Source: Bacillota bacterium
GTDB taxonomy: Bacteria; Bacillota; Clostridia; Lachnospirales; Lachnospiraceae
Reading direction: 5' to 3'
DNA length: 64,000 nt
NCBI GenBank assembly: GCA_023398375.1
Contig: JAEWSH010000051.1
Span: 496,001-560,000 of the forward strand
The notes below the pieces were generated by a model. The model was not told the DNA's origin. It was given only the letters and a program-made list of their open reading frames with translations, and did not search any database. This document shows positions 24,605-32,261 of this stretch, piece by piece (position 1 is the stretch's first letter; each line of letters opens with the position of its first letter). Made by a program: the position numbers and the translations under genes.

Positions 24605-25774
24605 ATGAAATGGTTAAACAAACTTTTTAAACGCAAAAAAGTGCAGCAGGAAGAAAATTATGAGAATGAAGAAAACTGGGAAGAAGGTGTTTTAAAAAGA
24701 GACAATATCAATTTTAACGATGAAGCAGAACGTGATAAGTATGTGCGCAGCTGTCTGGAACAAATTGCAGAGGCGTCTAAAGAGATGGATGAGTTAACTT
24801 CAGAATATAATATGGTCACTTCTTATCTTACAGATATGGAGGAAGTGGAGGCACTTCCAAGGGAAGAAAAACAATTGATCGCGGAACGGGCAGAAAAAGT
24901 AGTAAATCTGCTTGGAGAACAAAAAAGATTTCAAAGAAGCCCTAACCGTATGTCAGATCGCGATTTTAAGCTTATGGAACGAATTCAGGAAGATATGCCG
25001 GATGGGTATGATAAGCTGAAAGAATGTGAAGAGTACCATGAATTGGTGAAAGATGATCTGGTACGCCTTTCCGGTGAACGGCATGCATATTATTATCGAA
25101 AAAATGAGATGCATGTTATGATAGAAAATACAAGGGGGATGGCAGTAGTCACGATAATTGTAATGTTTACAATCTGTATTATACTATTTATTCTGCAGAT
25201 GTCATTAAGTATGAATGTTAAGCTGGGTTATTTGTTTTCAGTAGGAGCGGGTGCACTTGCACTTACCTATTTTTACATAAAACATACAGATTCTGTAAAA
25301 GAATTAAAAAAAGTAGAGATTGGAATCAATAAACTGATCCTATTACAAAATAAAGTAAAGATACGGTATGTAAACAATACAAATCTGTTGGACTATCTGT
25401 ATATGAAATATGGCGTCCAATCTGCGGCTCGTTTAAAAGAATTATGGGACTTATTTATTGTGGAAAGAGAAGAGCGCGCGAAGATTGAAAAGGCAAATGA
25501 AGATCTGGATTTTTATAGCGGCGGCTTGATATCGCTGTTAAGCAAGTATCATATTAAAGATCCAAGTGTCTGGATCAGACAGGCAGATGCTTTACTGGAT
25601 AATAAAGAAATGGTTGAAATCCGACATAATCTGATTGTGAGAAGACAGCAGTTGAGGAAACAGATGGAATATAATAAAGATATTGCAAACAGTGCGCAGG
25701 CGGAAGTGAAGGATCTAGTTACTACTTATCCGAAATATGCACAGGAAATATTGGCAATTGTTTCAGAATATTGA
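24605..25774 (+). CDS. membrane protein with coiled coils, last gene of the operon
   Basis: The protein has 389 residues. I chose the ATG at 24605 because AAGGAGGGG lies 8 bases upstream. After a basic N-terminus (MKWLNKLFKRKK) comes a long charged coiled-coil region. Two adjacent membrane segments follow near residues 180-225 (AVVTIIVMFTICIILFIL and LGYLFSVGAGALALTYFYI), then a second long coiled coil. Both coiled coils should lie on the cytoplasmic side. I know no family for it. As the only membrane protein of the four-gene operon it may anchor the DUF5717/Hsp70-like/TPR proteins to the membrane, which is inference from gene order. Confidence 0.65.
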   Translation: MKWLNKLFKRKKVQQEENYENEENWEEGVLKRDNINFNDEAERDKYVRSCLEQIAEASKEMDELTSEYNMVTSYLTDMEEVEALPREEKQLIAERAEKVVNLLGEQKRFQRSPNRMSDRDFKLMERIQEDMPDGYDKLKECEEYHELVKDDLVRLSGERHAYYYRKNEMHVMIENTRGMAVVTIIVMFTICIILFILQMSLSMNVKLGYLFSVGAGALALTYFYIKHTDSVKELKKVEIGINKLILLQNKVKIRYVNNTNLLDYLYMKYGVQSAARLKELWDLFIVEREERAKIEKANEDLDFYSGGLISLLSKYHIKDPSVWIRQADALLDNKEMVEIRHNLIVRRQQLRKQMEYNKDIANSAQAEVKDLVTTYPKYAQEILAIVSEY

Positions 25775-25799
25775 CATTAGGATGGCGCTATGATACTAT
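25771..25799 (+). promoter_or_regulatory. promoter of the amino-acid ABC importer
   Basis: TTGACA (25771-25776) overlaps the stop codon of the previous gene. TACTAT (25794-25799) follows after 17 bp, preceded by TGA as an extended -10. The start codon of the binding protein is about 50 bp further on. Confidence 0.75.
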
Positions 25800-25849
25800 T
25801 CATAAGTATTCAGATAGTTTAGCGTGATAAATCACTAAAGGAGGATATT

Positions 25850-26731
25850 ATGAAAAAAGTATTTGCATTACTATGTACATTAACAGTAGCAACTGTTGTT
25901 TTGGCAGGTTGTGGAAAAAAAGCGGCAACGGAAGCTGTAACAGCAGAAACTGCTACAGAAGCAGTGGAGGCAACGACAGAACCAACGACAGAAGCCCAGG
26001 CAGTGGAGAAAGCGGAGGGGCTTGCAGACAGAACAACATTAACAGTTGGATTTGATGCAAATTTTCCGCCATATGGATATATGGATGAAAATGGAGAGTA
26101 TATTGGATTTGATCTGGATCTGGCACAGGAAGTATGTGACCGTCTTGGCTGGGAACTAATAAAACAACCAATTGACTGGGATTCCAAAGATATGGAATTG
26201 TCTTCCGGATCTATTGATTGTATCTGGAATGGCTTCACCTATAATGGACGTGAAGATGCTTACACATGGTCGGAACCATATGTAGATAACAGTCAGGTAT
26301 TCGTTGTAGCAGCAGATTCAGGAATCAAGAGCTTGGCTGATCTTACAGGAAAGATTGTTAATGTTCAGGCGGACTCATCAGCATTGGCTGCGCTGGAAGA
26401 TGAAGCAAATGCTGAATTGACTGGCTCTTTTGCTGAAATGATACAGGTGCCTGAATATAACACAGCATTTATGAACTTAGAGGCTGGTGCAGCAGATGCG
26501 GTTGCAATGGATATTGGTGTTGCAAATTATCAGATGGCATCCCGTGGTGATAAATTTATTATCTTAGAAGAGCCTTTATCAACAGAAGTATATGCTGTCG
26601 GCTTCTTACTTGGAAATGAAGAATTAAGAGATGTTGTTCAAGAGCAATTAAATGCTATGGCAGAAGATGGAACATTTGCCACAATCGCAGAAAAATGGGA
26701 ATTAACTGACTGCGTTATTATGGGTAAATAG
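25850..26731 (+). CDS. amino-acid ABC transporter substrate-binding lipoprotein
   Basis: This 293-residue protein captures a polar amino acid, or possibly cystine, outside the cell. The signal peptide ends in VVLAGC, a lipobox near residue 21. A Thr/Ala/Glu-rich linker of about 40 residues follows. The family-3 solute-binding domain then begins LTVGFDANFPPYGYMDENGEYIGFD, with the ligand-clamp segments SGSIDCIWNGFTY and GAADAVAMDIGVANY. AAAGGAGG precedes the ATG. A strong terminator-like hairpin lies 10 bp after the stop codon, and the permease and ATPase genes come only after a 530-bp gap filled with repeats. This fits binding-protein excess over the membrane parts. Confidence 0.92.
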   Translation: MKKVFALLCTLTVATVVLAGCGKKAATEAVTAETATEAVEATTEPTTEAQAVEKAEGLADRTTLTVGFDANFPPYGYMDENGEYIGFDLDLAQEVCDRLGWELIKQPIDWDSKDMELSSGSIDCIWNGFTYNGREDAYTWSEPYVDNSQVFVVAADSGIKSLADLTGKIVNVQADSSALAALEDEANAELTGSFAEMIQVPEYNTAFMNLEAGAADAVAMDIGVANYQMASRGDKFIILEEPLSTEVYAVGFLLGNEELRDVVQEQLNAMAEDGTFATIAEKWELTDCVIMGK

Positions 26732-26740
26732 CAATTTTTT

Positions 26741-26767
26741 GGGGGCAGGCATATTGCCCCCTTTTTT
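26741..26767 (+). terminator. terminator after the binding-protein gene
   Basis: GGGGGCA pairs with TGCCCCC around a 7-base loop and is followed by TTTTTT. It lies inside the importer operon and probably lets only part of the transcripts continue. A second hairpin follows at 26771-26803 (ATTACAGGAA against TTCCTGTAAT). Confidence 0.85.
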
Positions 26768-26810
26768 CATATTACAGGAAATTGCTTCACAACTTCCTGT
26801 AATATAAAAC

Positions 26811-26933
26811 CCTCCGGGGGATGCGCACGAATGTATAAGGAAGATGTCACTAAAGTGACTACATTCGGCGCGTCAAAGCAGCCAAGTCTCTCAAGAATGA
26901 GGGATTAGGGAGTTGAAGCGGACTTGTCCGCTT
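26811..26933 (+). ncRNA. possible IS605-type omega-RNA (HEARO) relic with adjoining hairpin
   Basis: CCTCCGGGGGATGCGCACGA, a long stem pairing CGAATGTA with TACATTCG around GTCAC-TAAA-GTGAC, then CCAAGTCTCTC and GGGATTAGGGAGTTGA resemble from memory the right-end structured RNA of IS200/IS605 elements. No tnpB or tnpA gene is present. The stretch ends in a terminator-like hairpin, AAGCGGAC-TT-GTCCGCTT (26916-26933), followed by TGTTCTGTTTT. The hairpins are plain to see. The assignment to omega-RNA is from recollection of the consensus and is uncertain. Confidence 0.35.
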
Positions 26934-26950
26934 TGTTCTGTTTTGGATTA

Positions 26951-27212
26951 AAGTGCCAAAAACTTACCAAAGAACTTGGCTTCGTCAATTTGCACACATA
27001 CTTTTATATCATAATTGATGCACAACATAGTTCGATGAGTAACTGTATGAAGCCGCTGGTACTTGACCATGTATTTTATGGTCTTATGTACCACTGCGCG
27101 CTGAGTCCAAGCGGGAGCGTGTTGCGAATGAACTATGTTGTGTATCAATTTTTAAGTAACATAAATTGTGCAAATTGACGAATTCAACTACATAAACAAG
27201 CTTTTGGCACTT
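26951..27212. repeat. palindromic element family A, copy A2 (inside the amino-acid importer operon)
   Basis: The 262-bp sequence begins AAGTGCCAAAAACTT and ends AAGCTTTTGGCACTT. The arms TTCGTCAATTTGCACA...TGATGCACAACATAGTT and AACTATGTTGTGTATCA...TGCAAATTGACGAA are complementary. The centre holds the module GCGAATGAAC/CGGGAGCGTGTT shared with A3 and A4. A 33-bp sub-palindrome (GGTAC...GACCAT / ATGGTC...GTACC) not found in A3 or A4 splits the module. The outermost bases differ from A1 yet are again self-complementary. Confidence 0.8.
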
Positions 27213-27262
27213 GGATCCGTAAAGGCACTTTGTTTTTAATACGCATGGAGGATATAAAAAGT

Positions 27263-27913
27263 ATGGATATAGGTAAGATGTTAGGACAATTGGGAAGCGG
27301 AATGGTCACATCAACGGAGATTTTCCTGTTGACGTTGTTGTTCTCGCTGCCGTTAGGATTGATCATATCCTTTGGACGTATGTCAAAAAGCAGAATTGTG
27401 ACAACAATTACAAAAGTATATATATCGATTATGCGGGGAACGCCATTGATGCTGCAGCTGATGGTGGTTTATTTTGGACCGTTCTATTTGTTTGGAATGA
27501 AGATCAGTGCCGGTTACCGTTTTACAGCTGTTATTATTGGATTTGTATTGAATTATGCGGCATATTTTGCAGAAATATACCGTTCAGGGATTGAGTCAAT
27601 GCCGGTCGGACAGTATGAAGCCTGTAAGGTATTGGGGTACAGTAAAGTTCAGACATTTGGTAAGATCATTCTTCCGCAGGTAGTTAAAAGAATCCTGCCG
27701 CCTATTACGAATGAAGTGATAACCTTAGTCAAAGACACTTCTCTTGCCATGGTCATAGCAGTTTCAGAAATGTTCACAACAGCAAAGGCAATCGCAGCAT
27801 CGCAGACTACGATGGTACCTTTTATTGTTGCAGCAATTTTCTATTATATTTTTAATTTGATTGTAGCTGCCGGAATGGAATATTTAGAGAAAAAATTAAG
27901 CTATTATAGATAG
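27263..27913 (+). CDS. amino-acid ABC transporter permease
   Basis: This 216-residue membrane protein forms the channel of a polar amino-acid importer. It has four to five hydrophobic helices and the inner-membrane loop EACKVLGYSKVQTFGKIILPQVVKRILPP, which is the EAA motif that contacts the ATPase. I chose the ATG at 27263 because GGAGG lies 11 bases upstream; the in-frame ATG at 27245 lacks a ribosome site. The gene starts 50 bp after palindromic element A2, and the ATPase gene follows after 21 bp. The importer therefore has the order binding protein, repeats, permease, ATPase. Confidence 0.92.
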   Translation: MDIGKMLGQLGSGMVTSTEIFLLTLLFSLPLGLIISFGRMSKSRIVTTITKVYISIMRGTPLMLQLMVVYFGPFYLFGMKISAGYRFTAVIIGFVLNYAAYFAEIYRSGIESMPVGQYEACKVLGYSKVQTFGKIILPQVVKRILPPITNEVITLVKDTSLAMVIAVSEMFTTAKAIAASQTTMVPFIVAAIFYYIFNLIVAAGMEYLEKKLSYYR

Positions 27914-27934
27914 AAAGGTAAGGGAAGAAAGGGT

Positions 27935-28702
27935 ATGAACTTATTAGAAATTAATCATATGAAAAAAGGATTTGATGGTCTTGGTGTAATACAAGATATT
28001 TCCCTTACCGTGAAAGAGGGAGAGGTCGTATCTATCATTGGACCGTCAGGGTCTGGAAAATCTACCTTGTTACGTTGTGCAACTATGCTTGAAATTATGG
28101 ATGACGGAGAATTGATTTATCTTGGTGAGAAAGCGGCATGGAGTGAAGTTGGTAAAGAAGGTAACCATAGCGTATATGCGGCTAAAAAAGATCTTAAGAG
28201 AATTCATAAACACTTCGGACTGGTCTTCCAAAACTTTAATCTATTTCCGCATTATAGTGTGTTGAAAAATATTATTGATGCACCTATGAGTGTAGATAAA
28301 ATATCAAAGAAAGAAGCAGAAGCAAGAGCTGATAAATTACTAAAGCAGTTGGGCCTTGAAGACAAAAGGGATGCGTATCCGTACCAATTATCAGGTGGGC
28401 AGCAGCAAAGAGTGTCAATTGCGAGGGCGCTTGCGTTACAACCTAAGATCCTATATTTTGATGAACCAACCAGTGCGTTAGATCCGGAACTGACAGGTGA
28501 AGTACTGCGCGTTATAAAAGAACTTGCCAATGAAAAAATGACGATGATCATTGTTACGCATGAGATGCAGTTCGCCAAAGAATTGTCAGACCGAATTATT
28601 TTTATGGAACAGGGAATTATTCAGGAACAGGGAACACCGGTTGAAATATTTAGTTCAAGCAATGAGCGTGTACGCGAATTTATTGGAAAGTTTCAAGGAT
28701 AG
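27935..28702 (+). CDS. amino-acid ABC transporter ATP-binding protein
   Basis: This 255-residue ATPase powers the importer. Walker A is GPSGSGKST near residue 35, the Q-loop is VFQNFNLFPH, the signature is LSGGQQQRVSIARAL and Walker B is ILYFDEPTSALDPE; the switch His is in VTHEMQFAKEL. The family resembles GlnQ/TcyC. Between Walker A and the Q-loop there are about 20 extra residues (LIYLGEKAAWSEVGKEGNHS) compared with GlnQ. It is the last gene of the unit. A long perfect hairpin follows about 47 bp after the stop codon. Confidence 0.93.
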   Translation: MNLLEINHMKKGFDGLGVIQDISLTVKEGEVVSIIGPSGSGKSTLLRCATMLEIMDDGELIYLGEKAAWSEVGKEGNHSVYAAKKDLKRIHKHFGLVFQNFNLFPHYSVLKNIIDAPMSVDKISKKEAEARADKLLKQLGLEDKRDAYPYQLSGGQQQRVSIARALALQPKILYFDEPTSALDPELTGEVLRVIKELANEKMTMIIVTHEMQFAKELSDRIIFMEQGIIQEQGTPVEIFSSSNERVREFIGKFQG

Positions 28703-28748
28703 TACAACATTCTTTAAAAACGAATAAATAGATAAGATCCACAATGTA

Positions 28749-28802
28749 TCTATCAAACAGGGATAGTGAAGGCATTTGCTTTTACTATCCCTGTTTGATA
28801 GA
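28749..28802. terminator. 19-bp perfect hairpin after the importer operon
   Basis: TCTATCAAACAGGGATAGT (28749-28767) is fully complementary to ACTATCCCTGTTTGATAGA (28784-28802), with a 16-base loop. There is no immediate T-run, although GTATTTTTTG follows about 8 bp later. It probably ends or stabilises the importer mRNA. It directly adjoins palindromic element A3. Confidence 0.6.
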
Positions 28803-28805
28803 TAG

Positions 28806-29171
28806 GTCAAGTATTTTTTGAATTCATCAATTTGCACAATTATTTTCTATATAAAATGGATACACAACATAGTTCATTCGCAACACGCTCCCGCTTGGAT
28901 TGTTACTATTCAGCCTTACGGCTTCATAGCAACAAAATGATGCACAGAAATGATACAATGTATCATTTCGCGCATGAAAAACTCGGATTTTCTGTGACCA
29001 TCGCTCACAAAAAACACCTCGCGGTATCTAAGGCTGAACTGTAATTTGGATTCAGCACGCAGTACCAGCGGCTTCATACAGTTGCTTACCAAACTATGTT
29101 GCGCATCCATTTTTGGTTGGTAAGTATATGTGCAAATTGATGAAGCCAAGTTCTGTGATAAGATTTGAAAT
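28806..29171. repeat. palindromic element family A, copy A3, carrying a nested MITE
   Basis: The orientation is opposite to A1 and A2. The arms GAATTCATCAATTTGCACA...GGATACACAACATAGTT and AACTATGTTGCGCATCC...TGTGCAAATTGATGAAGCC flank the central module TTCATTCGCAACACGCTC...GGCTTCATACAGTTGCT. The module is interrupted at TTGGATT by the 144-bp element at 28902-29045. Compared with A2 it lacks the 33-bp sub-palindrome. Confidence 0.8.
28902..29045 (+). mobile_element. 144-bp MITE-like repeat, copy 2, inserted in A3 with 7-bp target duplication
   Basis: The ends GTTACTATTCAGCC and GGCTGAACTGTAAT form imperfect terminal inverted repeats. TTGGATT stands on both sides (28895-28901 and 29046-29052), while the uninterrupted relative A4 has it once (CGTTTGGATTCAGCACGC near 36032). 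The insertion event and its 7-bp duplication can thus be read directly. The same 144 bases occur inverted at 1864-2007. Confidence 0.8.
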
Positions 29172-29218
29172 CTTATTTGATATTTTACTGTGTATAATTA
29201 TCTGAAAAACAGAACAAA

Positions 29219-29235
29219 TTAAGTTAAGTTTAGTA
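29219..29235. promoter_or_regulatory. candidate LacI operator O1, upstream of the sugar importer
   Basis: TTAAGTTAAGTTTAGTA. The identical word occurs, inverted, at the promoter of the LacI gene (39071-39087) and with one base missing at 29461-29476. This copy lies about 150 bp upstream of the importer promoter, a distance that would allow looping between operators. Confidence 0.55.
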
Positions 29236-29372
29236 GAAAGATTTATTTGAGAAATGGAATAATCAAGTAAAAGTGTATGCTAAAAATATAATAAAGCAGC
29301 ATGAATGTATATAATTAGCATAAAAGAAATAAATAATATGTAATATTGGTGTACAAAATAACGAATAAGATA

Positions 29373-29401
29373 TTGACAAGCATCTATAAAGGTGGTATTC
29401 T
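29373..29401 (+). promoter_or_regulatory. promoter of the sugar importer operon
   Basis: TTGACA (29373-29378), 17 bp, TATTCT (29396-29401). It lies between the two candidate operators, giving a leader of about 110 bases. The rest of the 819-bp gap before the binding-protein gene holds the hairpin at 28749, element A3 and AT-rich DNA. Confidence 0.7.
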
Positions 29402-29460
29402 CAAATTACTTAATAACAACTAAACATAGAACTAAACAGAAGATATCAATTAAAACAAGA

Positions 29461-29476
29461 TTAGTTAAGTTTAGTA
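29461..29476. promoter_or_regulatory. candidate LacI operator O2, downstream of the importer promoter
   Basis: TTAGTTAAGTTTAGTA, about 55 bp after the predicted transcription start, where a bound repressor could block elongation. It shares AGTTAAGTTTAGTA with O1 and with the LacI promoter site. Confidence 0.5.
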
Positions 29477-29520
29477 AAAACAAGTCAGGGTATATTCTTA
29501 ATTTTAAGGAGGAAAAGGGT

Positions 29521-30621
29521 ATGAAAAAGAAACTATTAAGTTCATTGCTATGTGTGGCTATGGCAGCATCTATGCTGGTCGGTTGTGGTGTTGACAAGGT
29601 CGGCACAGCAACAGATACTGCGGCAAAGACGGAAGAGGCAGCACCGGCTGATACAACTAGTGAAGCCGGAACTGAGGCAGCAACAGATACAGCAGAAGCA
29701 ACCGGCAGCTATAAGATCGCAGTTGTTCCTAAGCTGACAAGTATTGCATGGTTCCAAAGAATGGAAGTGGGTGTGAATGAGTACGCAAAAGAAAATCCAA
29801 ATATTGATGCTTTTTATACAGGTCCGTCAGAGGGTGACGGTGCTTTGCAGGCACAGGCGATTGAAGATTTGATCTCCCAAGGTGTTGATGCTATTTGCGT
29901 TGTTCCTTTCTCAACAGAGGCACTCGAGCCGGTTCTCAAAAAGGCAAGAGATGCAGGAATTGTTGTTATTACACATGAAGCTTCGGGAATGACAAATATG
30001 GATTATGATATCGAAGCATTCAATAATGAAGCATACGGTGAACACTTTATGGATGCATTAGGAAAAGCAACAGGCGGTAAAGGTGAGTACATATTTGAAG
30101 TCGGTTCTTTGACCAGCGAATCACATAATCAATGGGTAGATGCAGCAAAGAAATTACAGGAAGAAAAATATCCGGAAATGAAACAGTACGGTGACAAACT
30201 TGAGACTGCTGATGATCAGTCAAAATCCTATGATAAAGTAAAAGAAGTATTGACAGCAAATCCTAATATTGCAGCAATCCAGGGTTCAGCAATGCCAGAC
30301 GTAGCAGGTGCAGCATTGGCAGTAGAAGAATTAGGTCTGGCAGGAAAAGTAAAAATTGCTGGTACATCTTTGGTATCCGTATCTGGAAAATATGTAAAAG
30401 ATGGCACAATTGATATGATTTCTTTCTGGGATCCGGCATTGGCAGGTAAAGCAATGATTCAGTTAGCAGTGAAAGTGCTAAATGGAGAAGAATTATCAGA
30501 TGGATGTGACTTGGGAGTTGACGGTTATAATCAATTAACTTTAGATGGTAATGTTTTCTATGGGCAGGCTTGGATCGATGTTACAAAAGACAATGTTGAT
30601 GATCCAGCTTACAATTTCTAA
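29521..30621 (+). CDS. sugar ABC transporter substrate-binding lipoprotein (RhaS/LsrB-like)
   Basis: This 366-residue lipoprotein binds a small sugar or polyol. The signal peptide ends at SMLVGC, a lipobox near residue 22, followed by an Ala/Thr/Glu-rich linker. A periplasmic-binding-protein type-1 domain follows, starting YKIAVVPKLTSIAWFQRM, with DLISQGVDAICVVP and ISFWDPALAGKAM. The closest relatives I recognise are the rhamnose and autoinducer-2 binding proteins of the RbsB superfamily. I chose the ATG at 29521 because AAGGAGGAAAAGGG lies before it; an upstream in-frame start would place 43 residues in the leader. The ATPase and two permeases follow, separated by a hairpin. Confidence 0.9.
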   Translation: MKKKLLSSLLCVAMAASMLVGCGVDKVGTATDTAAKTEEAAPADTTSEAGTEAATDTAEATGSYKIAVVPKLTSIAWFQRMEVGVNEYAKENPNIDAFYTGPSEGDGALQAQAIEDLISQGVDAICVVPFSTEALEPVLKKARDAGIVVITHEASGMTNMDYDIEAFNNEAYGEHFMDALGKATGGKGEYIFEVGSLTSESHNQWVDAAKKLQEEKYPEMKQYGDKLETADDQSKSYDKVKEVLTANPNIAAIQGSAMPDVAGAALAVEELGLAGKVKIAGTSLVSVSGKYVKDGTIDMISFWDPALAGKAMIQLAVKVLNGEELSDGCDLGVDGYNQLTLDGNVFYGQAWIDVTKDNVDDPAYNF

Positions 30622-30672
30622 ACAGGAAGGAAGACAGAAATATAAAGGAAGGCAGTAACTTTCAATAATCGG

Positions 30673-30722
30673 TGCGAATCTTATAAAAAATCCAATTTCT
30701 TTGGAAATTTATGAGGTTCGCA
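30673..30722. repeat. intra-operon hairpin between binding protein and ATPase genes
   Basis: TGCGAATCTTATAAA pairs with TTTATGAGGTTCGCA, with an inner TCCAA/TTGGA. There is only a short TTTT after it. It probably protects or ends part of the binding-protein mRNA so that more of it is made than of the membrane parts. Confidence 0.6.
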
Positions 30723-30752
30723 TTTTCAAAATTGAGAAAGCTGGGATGAATA

Positions 30753-32261
30753 ATGGCGGAGACATTTTTAAAACTGGACGGAGTAAAAAAATACTTTGGC
30801 GGTGTAAAAGCTTTAAAGGGAGTCAGCCTTGAAGTAAGAAGAGGGGAGATCCATTGTCTTGCAGGAGAAAATGGATGCGGTAAATCTACATTGATCAAGG
30901 TAATATCCGGTGCGCATAATGCAACAGAAGGAAATATTTATATAGAAGGCAGGAAAATTGAAAAATTAACGCCGATTGAATCCATACGAATGGGAATCCA
31001 GGTAATTTATCAGGACTTTGCAGTTTTCCCGAACCTATCTGTAGCAGAAAATATTGCTATGAACAGAGCACTTCTTGTTGGTAGTAAGAAAATGGATTGG
31101 AAACAGGCAAGAAAATTAGCAATAGAAGCGATGGATAAAATCGGTGCACACATGGACCCTGATATATTGGTCGAGAGGTTGTCGGTTGCTAATAAACAGA
31201 TGGTAGCGATCTGTAGGGCAATTATGAATGATGCTAAATTACTGATTCTGGATGAACCGACGACGGCATTAACAGCGAATGAAGTTGAAAAATTGAATAC
31301 GATCATAAGAGGCCTCAAGGAAAAGGGAATTGCGGTCGTTATTGTAAATCATAAATTGGATGAAATTTATAAAATTGCGGACAGACTTACTATTTTACGA
31401 AATGGCGAGAATGTTGCAACAGGACTAATAGAAGAATTCGACAGAGCACGTTTTGTAAAATGCATGACTGGTCATGAAGTAAAGGATGATACATACAGAC
31501 CGGAAAAATTAGAACAGGAAATCCTAAAGGTGCAGTCATTATCTAAGAATGGTGCATTTGAACATGTCAGCTTCACATTGAACAAGGGAGACATGTTGGG
31601 AATAACCGGACTTTTAGGTTCCGGCAGAGGTGAAATAGGAGATGCACTTTTCGGAATTGCACCGGCTGAAAGCGGAACTATTGAATTGAACGGTAAAGAA
31701 ATCAGAATCAGATCCATAGAGGATGCAATGAAAAATAAAATCGCGTATGTTCCGGAAGACCGTCTGACACAAGGGCTTTTTATGACAAGAAGCATTCAGG
31801 ATAATACCGTTGCAGCTTCTATTCAGAAATATCTGAAAAAAGGAAAATTAAATTATGCACAGATGAAAAAGGTGACCGGGGAATGGATCAAGAAAATCGG
31901 CTGTGCAGCACCTGATTCAGAGGCTGCCATATGTACTTTGTCCGGCGGAAATGCACAGAAAATGGTAATTGCAAAATGGATGAATACGGAACCGGATCTG
32001 ATTATCCTGAATGGACCTACCGTTGGTGTGGATGTTGGTTCGAAAGCGGACATTCATGCGATCTTACATCAACTGGCGGAAGACGGAATAGGTGTTATTA
32101 TCATCTCCGATGATCTAAGTGAATTGGTTCACAACTGTAATAAATTAATTATTATGAAGAATGGAAGAACATCAGGCGTAATAGAGACCGGAGATATGGA
32201 CGAGAAGCAATTGACCGGACTTTTGAATGCCACAATAGAAAAGGAGGACGATTATGAGTAA
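30753..32261 (+). CDS. sugar ABC transporter ATPase with two nucleotide-binding domains (RbsA type)
   Basis: The 502-residue protein contains two fused ABC domains, as is usual for RbsA/MglA-type importers. The first has Walker A GENGCGKST near residue 40, the variant signature LSVANKQMVAI and Walker B LLILDEPTTALT. The second has a degenerate Walker A (LLGSGRGEIG) and an intact signature LSGGNAQKMVIAKWM; Walker B reads LIILNGPTVGVDVG, where Asn-Gly replace Asp-Glu, so hydrolysis at this site is doubtful. This asymmetry is common in the family. The stop codon overlaps the start of the first permease gene by 8 bp. Confidence 0.93.
   Translation: MAETFLKLDGVKKYFGGVKALKGVSLEVRRGEIHCLAGENGCGKSTLIKVISGAHNATEGNIYIEGRKIEKLTPIESIRMGIQVIYQDFAVFPNLSVAENIAMNRALLVGSKKMDWKQARKLAIEAMDKIGAHMDPDILVERLSVANKQMVAICRAIMNDAKLLILDEPTTALTANEVEKLNTIIRGLKEKGIAVVIVNHKLDEIYKIADRLTILRNGENVATGLIEEFDRARFVKCMTGHEVKDDTYRPEKLEQEILKVQSLSKNGAFEHVSFTLNKGDMLGITGLLGSGRGEIGDALFGIAPAESGTIELNGKEIRIRSIEDAMKNKIAYVPEDRLTQGLFMTRSIQDNTVAASIQKYLKKGKLNYAQMKKVTGEWIKKIGCAAPDSEAAICTLSGGNAQKMVIAKWMNTEPDLIILNGPTVGVDVGSKADIHAILHQLAEDGIGVIIISDDLSELVHNCNKLIIMKNGRTSGVIETGDMDEKQLTGLLNATIEKEDDYE

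Noticed and set aside
26924..27178. Short frames within palindromic elements A2 and A4 (also 35819-36007)
   Set aside because: They follow the repeat sequence on both strands, lack ribosome sites and resemble each other only because the repeats do.
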